Made by a program: the position numbers and the translations under genes
Shown here: in pieces, positions 16,588-25,305 of the stretch
How the letters are laid out: each line of letters begins with the position of its first letter
Numbering within the stretch: position 1 is the stretch's first letter
Origin: an uncultured Eggerthellaceae bacterium
GTDB taxonomy: Bacteria > Actinomycetota > Coriobacteriia > Coriobacteriales > Eggerthellaceae
Assembly: GCA_910588095.1 (NCBI GenBank)
Contig: CAJUQH010000002.1
Span: 124,001 to 188,000 of the forward strand
Direction of reading: 5' to 3'
Length of the DNA: 64,000 nt
The notes under the pieces: generated by a model
Database searches by the model: none
Told to the model about the DNA's origin: nothing
Seen by the model: only the letters and a program-made list of their open reading frames with translations

Positions 16588-19512
16588 CTAGGCGATATCC
16601 CTCAGCGCCTCCACCACGTTGTTGGCCCTGCAGCGGCGCAACCCGTAGGCCACGCTCAGCAGCAACGCCACCGCCACCAGGGCCACCGAGAGCCCCATGT
16701 AGCCCCAGGGTATCGTGAAGGCAAAGCCCCTCACCGAGACCGCCATCGCCTGGTACAGCGCGAAGGACACCAGCAGCGACACCAGCAGCCCCGGTATGAG
16801 CCCACGCAGCGAGTACCGCGCGCACTCGGCGGCTATCATCGCGCGGAACGTGCGGTTGCCCATGCCCACCGACTTCATGACGGCGAACTCGCGGCGCCGC
16901 AGTATGAGGCCGTTGGTGATGGTGTTGAACACGTTGGCCAGCGCGATGAGCGTGAGTATGACCGTGAACAGCAGGCAGAACACGTTGACGACCATGACCA
17001 GAGCGTTCATGTTGTCGATGGCCGCACGGCGATCCTGCACGTTGAGGTAGCTCTCGCCGACGCTGCCCAGGGTGTTCTCCATCTCGCCGGCCACATCCTG
17101 CAGCGCCTCGGTGGCCGCCTCGTGGTCCTCGGCATCGAAGGCAGCGCGGAAGCTCATCTGGTCGTAGGCGAACGACCCCATGAGGCCCCACGGTTCCATC
17201 ATGGATGCCGGCACCACCAGCGTAGGCGAATAGGCATTCGGGTACAGCGCCGGGCATTCCTCGGTCACTGCCGCCACCTCGACGGGCACCATGGTCAATG
17301 CCAGCTCGTCGAAGAGCACGCCCTCGCCCGTCGGGTCGTTGGACGCGATGCCCTGCAGACGGAAATCACGGTTGCCATCAGGCTGCATGGCGCTGTAAGA
17401 GCCCATGCCGAGCAACGGTACGCCCTCGTAGGTGCCGCCGGTGACGGCCTCGACCGTGCCAGGGCGCGTGAAGGTATCGAAGTACAGGTAGCTCTCGCCG
17501 TTGTTGGCGGACATGGAGTCCATGGCGATGGCCCGCGGGGCTTGCGGGTCGGCGAAGAGGCTCGCATCGGCACCAGCAGCGGCGGCATAGGCGGCGAAGT
17601 CATCGTCGTCCAAGCCGACCACCAGGCCGTTGGCGCCGTAGGAGCCCGATGCCACCTTGCCGGCAGAGTGCGAATCATCGCTGGTGAAGGCGCTGCCCGC
17701 CATGGCTTCCGGCACGATGAGGGGCATGCCCTCGCTCACGGAGAACCCCCGGGGCTCGACACCATCCACCGTTGCCATGCGCTCATAGATGGCGCGAGAG
17801 GCATCCAACGCGGCAGCACCGTCGCTGAGGCTGGAAAAGCCGTTCACCTCTATGTCGTGGTCGATCGATTGCACGCCCGTGACGTTCACCAGCACCGAGA
17901 GATGCGTGGTCAGCGAGCCAGCGGTCATGAGCAGCACCACCGCCAACGCGAGCGACGTCGAGGCCGTGCGCCCACGAGCCGACCCTCGCTTGGCATTGAT
18001 GGTGGCCATCTGGCCGCCCAAGCCGAACACGCGGCCGCTCAGGCTGCGGCGCTTCCACGGGTGGCGCACCGCCGACAACTTGGCGGCCGCCCGCGAGGCG
18101 CGACGAGGCATGCGCACGTCAGCGGCGCGGCGCAGGGCATCCACCGCGCTGGCCCGCGAGGCGCGACGCGCCGGTATCCATGCGCTCACCAGCACCGTCA
18201 CCAAAGACAGCCCCGCGGCAAAGGCTACCGCCGACGGCTTCACGTACAGCGTGAAATCGGGGCTGCCCACCAGCATCTGCGAGATCGAGGGACCCAGCAC
18301 CGCGAACACCAACGCCGTGCCGCCCAGTCCCAGCCCGATGCCCACCGGCACGCCGATGGCGGCCACCACCAGCGCCTCGAGCAGCACCGCGCGCCGTATC
18401 TGACGCCGCGACGCGCCGATGGTGGCTAGCAGGCCGAACTGACGGGTGCGCTCGGCCACCGAAATGGCGAAGGCGTTGTAGATGAGCGATATGCATGCCA
18501 CCACGATGACCACCGCCAGCACGCACACCATGGCATAGAACGTATCCCAGATGCCCGTCTCGCTGCGCATGCCCATGGCTCGCAGCAGGTCGCCATGCAG
18601 ATAGCTCGGAACGCCGGGGAACAGGGCCTCAACGCGCTCCTCCATCTGGTCGGCCGACCCCACGCCGTCCACCACCATGTACAAGGCGGTGGTCCCGGCA
18701 GCCTGCGGGTCGGGGCCCGTGAGCGCCACCGTGCCGAAGCTGGTCACCGTAGCGTTGTTCGCGTGGTCGTAGAAGCCCACCACGGTGAAGCTGCGCCGCT
18801 GAACATCCACCAGCTGCTCGACTGCGCTGCCATCGGCGCTCGAATCGGCCGTGACCAAGGCGGTGTCGGAGTCGAGCCGCATGCCATCCTGCAGCGTGGG
18901 CGCGCCCATGGAGAAGGCATTGGCTGCTGCGCTGGGCGCAGCCGAGCCTCCACCCGCCACGGACACCTCGCGCTGCCCTAGATCGAGCGTCACCACGTCG
19001 CCCAAAGCCAAGGGCCTGGCCGCAACGCCTTCTCCTGCCGCAGAATCGCCGCCTTCGGCCACGCTGCCCGCATCGGCAGCCAGCAGCGCGCGATACCCCT
19101 TCGGCAGCATGACCTCGTCTGCCGCCTCAGGCATCCGACCCTCGCTCGGGCGGATGGCGCACAGCGCCTCCACGTCACCCTCCAAGGCGATGACTGGCAG
19201 GTAGCGCCCATAGCGCTTCTGAGCGTTCTCGTCGTTGGCCGCAAAGCCCACATCGGTGAGCAGGGCCGTGGCGGTCACGTCTTCGGCCTCGTCCGCCGCC
19301 AGGGCATCGTCGGCGTCAGGCACGCGCACCTGGGCCGTCCACAGGCCGTTGCGCTGCACCTCGTCGCGGTACAGGAAGTTCTCCAAACTGGTGTAGGAGG
19401 TCAGCACCGCGGTGAGCAGCGCCGCAGCCAGCGCAACGCCCGCCACGGTGACCAGCGTGCGCACGCGGTTCGCGCCCAGCGAGCGCAGCGTGAAACGGGT
19501 CATCGCGCTCAT
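16588..19512 (-). CDS. ABC transporter permease with two FtsX domains
   Basis: A 974-residue membrane protein: an N-terminal membrane helix (about 18-40), a large extracellular domain (to ~310), three helices with the FtsX signature (about 315-460, including AFAISVAERTRQFGLLATIGASRRQIRR), another helix near 530, a second extracellular domain, and three C-terminal helices with the matching signature (ITNGLILRRREFAVMKSVGMGNRTFRAMI). This duplicated FtsX layout is typical of Gram-positive exporters for antimicrobial peptides, lipids or lipoproteins. It overlaps the ATPase gene by 4 bases. With the adjacent two-component system it may respond to cell-envelope stress; the substrate is unknown. Confidence 0.9.
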   Translation of the reverse strand: MSAMTRFTLRSLGANRVRTLVTVAGVALAAALLTAVLTSYTSLENFLYRDEVQRNGLWTAQVRVPDADDALAADEAEDVTATALLTDVGFAANDENAQKRYGRYLPVIALEGDVEALCAIRPSEGRMPEAADEVMLPKGYRALLAADAGSVAEGGDSAAGEGVAARPLALGDVVTLDLGQREVSVAGGGSAAPSAAANAFSMGAPTLQDGMRLDSDTALVTADSSADGSAVEQLVDVQRRSFTVVGFYDHANNATVTSFGTVALTGPDPQAAGTTALYMVVDGVGSADQMEERVEALFPGVPSYLHGDLLRAMGMRSETGIWDTFYAMVCVLAVVIVVACISLIYNAFAISVAERTRQFGLLATIGASRRQIRRAVLLEALVVAAIGVPVGIGLGLGGTALVFAVLGPSISQMLVGSPDFTLYVKPSAVAFAAGLSLVTVLVSAWIPARRASRASAVDALRRAADVRMPRRASRAAAKLSAVRHPWKRRSLSGRVFGLGGQMATINAKRGSARGRTASTSLALAVVLLMTAGSLTTHLSVLVNVTGVQSIDHDIEVNGFSSLSDGAAALDASRAIYERMATVDGVEPRGFSVSEGMPLIVPEAMAGSAFTSDDSHSAGKVASGSYGANGLVVGLDDDDFAAYAAAAGADASLFADPQAPRAIAMDSMSANNGESYLYFDTFTRPGTVEAVTGGTYEGVPLLGMGSYSAMQPDGNRDFRLQGIASNDPTGEGVLFDELALTMVPVEVAAVTEECPALYPNAYSPTLVVPASMMEPWGLMGSFAYDQMSFRAAFDAEDHEAATEALQDVAGEMENTLGSVGESYLNVQDRRAAIDNMNALVMVVNVFCLLFTVILTLIALANVFNTITNGLILRRREFAVMKSVGMGNRTFRAMIAAECARYSLRGLIPGLLVSLLVSFALYQAMAVSVRGFAFTIPWGYMGLSVALVAVALLLSVAYGLRRCRANNVVEALRDIA

Positions 19513-20198
19513 GGGCGTATCCTCTCGTCGCGCACCACCGAGCCGTCCTCGATGGCTATGATGCGGTCGGCCGAGAGCGCTATGGCCTCGTCGTGGGTGA
19601 TGACCACGAGCGTCTGGCCCAAGGTGCGGTTCGACTCGGTGAGCAGCCGCATGATCTCGCAGCTGTTGCGCGTGTCCAGGTTGCCCGTGGGCTCGTCGGC
19701 CAGCACGACCGCCGGGCCGTTCATGAGCGCGCGGCCGATGGCCACCCGCTGCTGCTGCCCGCCGGAAAGCTGGTTGGGCAGGTGCGCCTCGAGGCCCGCC
19801 AGGCCCAGCTTCTCCACCAGGGCCGTGCAGCGCGCCTCGTTCACGGTGCGGCCGTCGAGGGCCACCGGCAGCGTCATGTTCTCCACCGTGTTCAGCACTG
19901 GCACCAGGTTGTAGAACTGGTAGACCAGCCCCACCTCGCGGCGGCGGAACACCGCCAGCTCCTCGTCGCTGCGGCTGTACACATCGGTGCCGTTCAGCAG
20001 CACCGTGCCCGATGTGGGCCGGTCCACGCCGCCCATGAGGTGCAGCAGCGTCGACTTGCCCGAGCCCGATGACCCCACGATGGCGACGAACTCGCCTTCT
20101 GCGATGGAGAACGAGACGTCATTAAGGGCCACGGTGGCGTTCTCGCCCTCTCCGTATACCTTCGTGAGATGGCTGACCGTCAGGATGTCCATATCCAT
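19509..20198 (-). CDS. ABC transporter ATP-binding protein, MacB/LolD family
   Basis: A 229-residue nucleotide-binding subunit. Walker A GSSGSGKS at 42-49, Q-loop LVYQFYNLVP near 91-100, signature LSGGQQQR at 144-151, Walker B VVLADEP at 164-170 followed by TGNLDT, and a switch histidine in VITHD. These are the marks of the MacB/LolD group, which works by mechanotransmission with FtsX-type permeases. The ATG at 20198 has GGAG 10 bases upstream. It pairs with the permease that begins in its last codon. The 213-bp gap to the histidine kinase gene holds AT-rich stretches (near 20267-20290) that may include its promoter. Confidence 0.95.
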   Translation of the reverse strand: MDMDILTVSHLTKVYGEGENATVALNDVSFSIAEGEFVAIVGSSGSGKSTLLHLMGGVDRPTSGTVLLNGTDVYSRSDEELAVFRRREVGLVYQFYNLVPVLNTVENMTLPVALDGRTVNEARCTALVEKLGLAGLEAHLPNQLSGGQQQRVAIGRALMNGPAVVLADEPTGNLDTRNSCEIMRLLTESNRTLGQTLVVITHDEAIALSADRIIAIEDGSVVRDERIRP

Positions 20199-20411
20199 GC
20201 CTTTCTTCTCCGGTCGGTCGCTTCTGTCCCTTAGTATGGGGAAGCCGCCTTACCGGGCCCTTGCGCGCATATTACCGTTCTGTAATTCTAGCGGCCGCGG
20301 GCACTGGTGGGTTGGCGGAAGGCTGCGCGCGGCTAGGCGCCGCGGCGGCTGATGCGCTGGCAGGCGGCTTGCCTAGCAGATGCGGAAGGCCATGCGGAAG
20401 GCGCTGCGGCG

Positions 20412-21545
20412 TCAGACCACCATCTTGGAGAAGGTGATGTCGAAGCGGGCGCCACCGGCAGGGTCGTTGGAGGCGCGCAGCGTGCCGCCCTGGGCGCTCA
20501 CGAGCCCCTGGGCCAGCGAGAGGCCGATGCCGAAGCCGTCGTTGAAGGCGTTGGGCGGCGCGGCGGCTGGGCCGTTGCCAGCCAGCATGCCAGCAGGGCC
20601 TTCGGCCGCGTCTTGCGCGTCGCTGGCTTCTCGGTCACCTGGCGCAGCAGCCGTCGTGCTGCCACGCCCGCGGTAGAAGCGCTCGAACACATGGGACAGG
20701 TCGTCGGCGGCGATGCCGGGGCCGCTGTCGGTCACCGTGATGCGGCACGCCAGCGCGTCCTCGCGCCCCTCCAGGCGCAAGGTGCCGCCCGAAGGCGTGT
20801 GCTCCAGGCAGTTCTTCACGATGTTGCCCAGTGCCTCGGCCGTCCAGCGGCGGTCGCCCACGAAAGCCGCCCCGGGCTCGCACTGCACCTCCAGTACGAT
20901 GCCGTGCAAATCGAGCGCCACTGCCAAGGGCGCCAGCGCATCGGAGAACAGCCTGTCCAAGGGCACCGACTCCTTCTCCAAGGGCAGCGCGTCGGCGTCG
21001 AGCTTCGCTAGACGCAGCAGGGCAGTGACCAGCCACGACAGTCGGTCCACCATGGCCTCCAGCTGTCGGCCGAGGGCCTTGCGCTCCGCGTCGCTCTCGG
21101 CGCGCTCGATGGCTGCCGCCGTGAGCGAGACCGCCGTGAGCGGCGTGCGTATCTGGTGCGACACATCGGCCATCCAGTCGCTCATGAGTCGCTTCTCGCG
21201 GTCGAGCTGCTGGGTGGTGCGCGCCAGCTGTGCCACCACCTTCGCCACCTCGTTGCCAAGTATCGCCACGTCGCCTTCGCGGTAGCTCCCTAGCTCCAAG
21301 CGGCGCCCGCGCTCCAGCACCTCGTCCACCTGCGCGGCGAGGCGCTGCAGCTCGCCATAGCGCCGCACCGAGAACGCAGCGAACAGCACGCATGCTACGC
21401 CGCCGGCCGCCAAGCAAGCCCATGCGGCACAGGCGCCCCACAGCCAGCCGAACCCAGCTGCCATGAGCGCCGTTGCCACCACGAGCGCGCCCAGCTGCCG
21501 CGCGAAGGCGCGGTTGCGGCCCAGCACCGAGAGGAAGGCGGCCAC
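20412..21545 (-). CDS. Sensor histidine kinase, VanS/BceS-like
   Basis: A 377-residue membrane kinase. Two close membrane helices (about 15-35 and 38-60) with almost no external loop suggest sensing inside or through the membrane, as in BceS-type kinases. The H-box ADVSHQIRTPLTA has the phospho-acceptor His130. The ATPase domain has N-box NIVKNCLEHTP, G1 DSGPGI, F-box FERFYRG and G2 GFGIGLSLAQ. Between F- and G2-box there is an Ala/Gly/Pro-rich insertion of about 40 residues in the ATP lid. It begins 3 bases after the response regulator stop, and the exporter operon follows on the same strand. Confidence 0.92.
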   Translation of the reverse strand: MAAFLSVLGRNRAFARQLGALVVATALMAAGFGWLWGACAAWACLAAGGVACVLFAAFSVRRYGELQRLAAQVDEVLERGRRLELGSYREGDVAILGNEVAKVVAQLARTTQQLDREKRLMSDWMADVSHQIRTPLTAVSLTAAAIERAESDAERKALGRQLEAMVDRLSWLVTALLRLAKLDADALPLEKESVPLDRLFSDALAPLAVALDLHGIVLEVQCEPGAAFVGDRRWTAEALGNIVKNCLEHTPSGGTLRLEGREDALACRITVTDSGPGIAADDLSHVFERFYRGRGSTTAAAPGDREASDAQDAAEGPAGMLAGNGPAAAPPNAFNDGFGIGLSLAQGLVSAQGGTLRASNDPAGGARFDITFSKMVV

Positions 21546-21548
21546 CTT

Positions 21549-22220
21549 CTAGCCCTCCACGCGGTAGCCCAAGCCGCGCACCGTCACGATGAGCTGCGGC
21601 TCGGCCGGGTCGGCCTCCACCTTCTCGCGCAGGCGCTTGATGTAGACGTTCAGGGAGTTGTCCGACACGTACTCGCCCGCCGTGTCCCATATGGCATCGC
21701 GCAGCATCTCGCGCGTGACCAGGCGCCCCTTATGCTGGGCGAAGAACAGCAGCAGCCGGTATTCCAGGGCGGAAAGGAACAGCTCGGCGCCGCCCTTGCG
21801 CACCGTGCCCGTAGCTGGGTCGACCGTCACGTCGCCGAGGGTCACGGAAGACGCCGCCCCTTGACGCGCCCGCAATGCGGCGCGGATGCGCGAGAGCAGC
21901 TCGCGCGGGCGGAACGGCTTGGCGATGTAGTCCACCGCGCCCATGTCGAGGCCCGCCACGGTGGAGTACTCGTCGTCGGAAGCGGTCAGGAAGATGACCG
22001 GCATGTCCGGAGCGCTTGACCGTGCAGCCGCGCAGACCGCGAACCCGTTGCCTTGGGGCAGCCCCACATCGAGCAGCGCCAGGTCGAAGCGGTCGGCCTC
22101 GAGCGCGGCAAGGGCGCTATCCTGGGTTGAGGCGCACGTGACGTCGTAGCCCTCCTCGCGCAGCAGGTCGCCGAGGGTTGCCACTATAGCCTTGTCGTCC
22201 TCGACGAGCAGTATGCGCAT
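21549..22220 (-). CDS. Response regulator, OmpR/PhoB family
   Basis: A 223-residue regulator: receiver domain with phospho-acceptor Asp51 (LALLDVGLPQGNGF), acidic pair EDD at 7-9, and Lys101 (YIAKPFRPREL), then a winged-helix DNA-binding domain (EYRLLLFFAQHKGRLVTREM ... DNSLNVYIKRLREKV). The start is ATG 22220, preceded by GGAGGGGGGG; the frame is open to 22274 but the upstream part is not receiver-like. Partner of the kinase immediately downstream, and likely controls the FtsX-type exporter operon next to it (inference from position). Confidence 0.94.
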   Translation of the reverse strand: MRILLVEDDKAIVATLGDLLREEGYDVTCASTQDSALAALEADRFDLALLDVGLPQGNGFAVCAAARSSAPDMPVIFLTASDDEYSTVAGLDMGAVDYIAKPFRPRELLSRIRAALRARQGAASSVTLGDVTVDPATGTVRKGGAELFLSALEYRLLLFFAQHKGRLVTREMLRDAIWDTAGEYVSDNSLNVYIKRLREKVEADPAEPQLIVTVRGLGYRVEG

Positions 22221-22367
22221 GGCACCCCCCCCTCCACGGCGCCCGCAGCGCCTGGCCTTATCCGTTGCGCCCATGGTAGCGCACCCCCGCCCATCCCGCC
22301 ATTACGGTTCCGTCATGAACGCCTTGCGATTGGCGGAGTCTGGGAGCACATGAAGGCAAGGGGTATG

Positions 22368-22402
22368 AAAAACCCTCCCGCGCAGGAGATACGCGGGAGG
22401 GT
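22368..22402 (-). terminator. Terminator of the arginine deiminase operon
   Basis: An 11-bp perfect stem (ACCCTCCCGCG/CGCGGGAGGGT, 22372-22382 and 22392-22402), loop of nine. On the minus strand it is followed by TTTTT. It lies 57 bases past the stop codon of the exchanger gene. The remaining gap to the response regulator gene holds nothing else recognised. Confidence 0.88.
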
Positions 22403-22459
22403 GCGGAGGGTAACTGGAAGATGCTACCGATCAGCCCCAACGGCTATCCATCAATGCGA

Positions 22460-24112
22460 TCAACCAGGTATGAGCATCATGGCTATCGTCAGGATCACCA
22501 TGCATACCACGCCTAGGATGACGAACAGCTTTGCGCCGAACTTCAGCCAGGTGGTGTACTCGACCTTTGCCAAGGCCAGGCCACCCATGATGGCGCCGGA
22601 GGTCGGGGTGAACAAGTTCACCAAGCCGTTGCCGGCGCTGTAGATCATGACCATGACCTCAGGCGAGAAGCTCAGCTGCGAAGCCAAACCGCCCATGATC
22701 GGGATAGACACGGTCGCCATGCCGGAGCTGGACGGGATGAGGAACGACAGCACCACGTAGAGCAGGAACGAAAGCGGTGCGAAGATGATGGCGGACAGGC
22801 CATTCAGCGCATTGGACGCATTCTCGAGGATCCACATATCGAGACCGGTCTCGCCCATGAGGATGGTGATGGAGCGCGCAAGCGCGATGATGAGCACGAC
22901 GGACATCATGTCAGCAGCGCCGTTGATGAACGCCTTGACGAACCGGCGCTCGGAAACGCCGCCGATGATGCCGATGACGAAGGCCATCAGCAGGAACCAG
23001 GTGGAAGCTTCATCGAAGTACCACTGGCCAAGCGGCAACCCGGTCAGGAAAGAGGACCAGCCAGAGCTGACTTCCTCTTGGGTCGTCAGCACGCCATCAA
23101 CGGTGCCAGCGAACTCAGCCGTCGTGGCATCGCCATCGATGGCATAGGTAGTCGGGTCAGCGTCAGGATCAGCAGCATCAGGCACTGCCACCTCGGTGAC
23201 CATGGTGGTGTCGACCGCCTCGGTGACCGTTTCGGTCTCATAGCCGAGGTTGAAGAAATCGACGCCCAGGTCTTCCCACGGGATGAAGCTGACGATCATG
23301 ACCACGAAGGTGAGGGCGAACACGATCAGGGCGCCCTTCTGGCGACCGGTCATGTGCTGGACCTTGCCCTGGTCGTCCGTAGCTGCCTCGACCTTAGATT
23401 CCTTCATGCCCCACTCGTTCATCATGTCTTCCTGCTCTTGCAAGGAAAGGATGGTGGAGCCTTTGTCAGCCTTGACCTTCTTCGCGTAGCGCATGACGAA
23501 GACGATGGATATGGCCAGAGTGGACAGCCAAAGGACGACGCCGAGCGCCATGATGATGGTCTGGTCGGGCACGATGCCGATGCTCTTCAGGGCGTCATTG
23601 GCAACGCCGACGGCAAAGGGGTTCACCGTGGAGCCCAGAACGCCGCAACCGGCACCAAGCAGCACCACGGCCGCGCCGGTCAGGCTGTCGAAGCCCGCAG
23701 CCACCATCGTAGCGGCCAGCAGCAGGTAGAAGGGCACCGTTTCCTCGCACATGCCATAGGTAGTGCCGCCGATCGAGAAGATGAACATCAGGATCGGGAT
23801 GAGGACGAGCTCGTTGCCCTTCAGCTTGTGCACCAGGGCCGCGATGCCGGCATCCAGGGCACCGGTCTCGGTCACGATGCCGAGGAAGCCGCCCAAGATG
23901 AGCACGAACAGGCAGACGCCGATAGCGTCTTGGAAACCTAGGATTGGAGCGGTGACGACATTGGCCAGAGTGGCCCCTGTGACGCCTTCGACCCCTGTCG
24001 CCCCCATGATCACCGTGATGATGGCGAGCGCAACAAGCATGATGAGCAAGATGGTGAAGGCGGATATGCTCCTCTTCTTCCGCTCTTTCTTGGCAGTAGT
24101 CGCGTCTGACAT
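22460..24112 (-). CDS. YfcC-family membrane transporter, likely arginine/ornithine exchanger of the ADI pathway
   Basis: A 550-residue transporter with about 12-13 hydrophobic segments, of the YfcC/DcuC-like superfamily (TGALDAGIAALVHKLKGNEL, FIFSIGGTTYGMCEETVPFY, SSSGMATVSIPIMGGLA, LFTPTSGAIMGGLALAKV). Family members in ADI clusters exchange arginine for ornithine. Being last of four arc genes supports that role here, although amino-acid specificity cannot be read from sequence. A hydrophilic insertion of about 95 residues (around 265-360) lies between membrane segments. The start is ATG 24112, with AAGGAGGG upstream; the frame is open to 24154. Confidence 0.85.
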   Translation of the reverse strand: MSDATTAKKERKKRSISAFTILLIMLVALAIITVIMGATGVEGVTGATLANVVTAPILGFQDAIGVCLFVLILGGFLGIVTETGALDAGIAALVHKLKGNELVLIPILMFIFSIGGTTYGMCEETVPFYLLLAATMVAAGFDSLTGAAVVLLGAGCGVLGSTVNPFAVGVANDALKSIGIVPDQTIIMALGVVLWLSTLAISIVFVMRYAKKVKADKGSTILSLQEQEDMMNEWGMKESKVEAATDDQGKVQHMTGRQKGALIVFALTFVVMIVSFIPWEDLGVDFFNLGYETETVTEAVDTTMVTEVAVPDAADPDADPTTYAIDGDATTAEFAGTVDGVLTTQEEVSSGWSSFLTGLPLGQWYFDEASTWFLLMAFVIGIIGGVSERRFVKAFINGAADMMSVVLIIALARSITILMGETGLDMWILENASNALNGLSAIIFAPLSFLLYVVLSFLIPSSSGMATVSIPIMGGLASQLSFSPEVMVMIYSAGNGLVNLFTPTSGAIMGGLALAKVEYTTWLKFGAKLFVILGVVCMVILTIAMMLIPG

Positions 24113-24193
24113 TTCAATCCCTCCTTTTCGGAAAGGTCGGGGGCCGGCCGTCATGGTTGGCCGACCCTGCTTTCTGGTAATACCACGGCCCTC

Positions 24194-25147
24194 CTAAGCC
24201 GTGATAGTGGTGCCGGTCTCGCCCTTGAGGCCCGCTGCAGCGTGGTCAAGGGACGTGATGAGCGCGGTGCCGCCGGGGTGCGACTCGAGGTACTCGATGC
24301 ACGCCTGCACCTTCGGCAGCATGGAACCGGGCGCGAACTGGCCTTCCTCGATGTAGACCCGCGCCTGGGCCACCGTCATGGTGTCGATGTCCTCCTGCTC
24401 GGGGGTGTTGAAGTTGATGGCCACCTTCTCCACTGCCGTCAGGATGACCAGCATGTCGGCCTTGAAGTCAGCCGCCAGCTTGGCAGAGGTTCGGTCCTTG
24501 TCGATGACCGCAGGCACGCCGTGGTAGGAATCGTCGCGCTCGATGACGGGCACGCCGCCGCCACCCGCGGCAATGACGATGTAGCCGTCATCCATCAGGT
24601 CCTTGATGGCGTCAAGCTCGACGATGCGCTGCGGTTTCGGCGAAGGGACCACCATGCGCCAGCCACGGCCGGAATCCTCTTTGTAGGTGCAGCCGTCTTC
24701 CTCGGCGCGGCGCATGGCCTCTTCCTCGGTCAGGAAGGCGCCGACGGGTTTCGTCGGATGCTGGAACGCCGGGTCTTCGGGGTACACCACGGTCTGGGTG
24801 ACCACCGTTGCGGTGGAGCGCATGATGGAACGGCGCTTGAGCTCGCCCAGGATGGCCTGGGACAGCTGATAGCCTATGTAGCCCTGGCTCATGGCCCCGC
24901 ACTCGGGGAACGGCATGGCCGGGGTCTTGCCATCGTTGTCGTGGGCGAAGTCGAACGCGTTGTTTATCATGCCCACCTGCGGGCCGTTGCCGTGGGAAAC
25001 CACCACGTTGATGCCCTCGGCCACCATGTCCACGATATGCACCGCCGTGTGCTCGACCAGCTCCAGCTGCTCTTCGGGGGTGTTGCCCAGCGCGTTGCCG
25101 CCCAAGGCGATGACGACGCTCTTGCCGTCCCCTTTCTGATATGCCAT
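24194..25147 (-). CDS. arcC: Carbamate kinase
   Basis: ArcC transfers phosphate from carbamoyl phosphate to ADP, the ATP-yielding step of the arginine deiminase pathway. The product is about 317 residues. Motifs are VVIALGGNALGN near the N-terminus, SHGNGPQVGMI, the KPVGAFLTEEEA region, IAAGGGGVPVI, and VIDKDRTSAKLAADFKADML. Start ATG 25147 is used; a GTG three codons upstream (25156) with AAGGA before it is equally possible. It lies between arcB and the exchanger. The 158-base gap to arcB is unusually long for this operon and carries hairpins. Confidence 0.95.
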   Translation of the reverse strand: MAYQKGDGKSVVIALGGNALGNTPEEQLELVEHTAVHIVDMVAEGINVVVSHGNGPQVGMINNAFDFAHDNDGKTPAMPFPECGAMSQGYIGYQLSQAILGELKRRSIMRSTATVVTQTVVYPEDPAFQHPTKPVGAFLTEEEAMRRAEEDGCTYKEDSGRGWRMVVPSPKPQRIVELDAIKDLMDDGYIVIAAGGGGVPVIERDDSYHGVPAVIDKDRTSAKLAADFKADMLVILTAVEKVAINFNTPEQEDIDTMTVAQARVYIEEGQFAPGSMLPKVQACIEYLESHPGGTALITSLDHAAAGLKGETGTTITA

Positions 25148-25188
25148 GGAACTCACCTGGTCCTTTCAGATACAACAGAATCATCCGG

Positions 25189-25277
25189 CCTCGCATTAGA
25201 GCGAGGCCCGAACAGGCCCCGGGTTGCCGTGAGAGCGCTCGTGCGAACGAGGTCGCGCAGAGCGCTCGCAACGGCAA
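25189..25277 (-). other. Hairpins in the arcB-arcC intergenic mRNA
   Basis: A small hairpin CCTCGC/GCGAGG (25189-25206) and a large imperfect one (TTGCCGT-GAGAGCGCTC at 25224-25240 against GAGCGCTCGCAACGGCAA at 25260-25277). Neither is followed by a T-run on the minus strand, so these look like processing or stability elements, not full terminators. Confidence 0.5.
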
Positions 25278-25305
25278 GGAGGGGCGCTGCGGAAGGCCGC
25301 GACCC

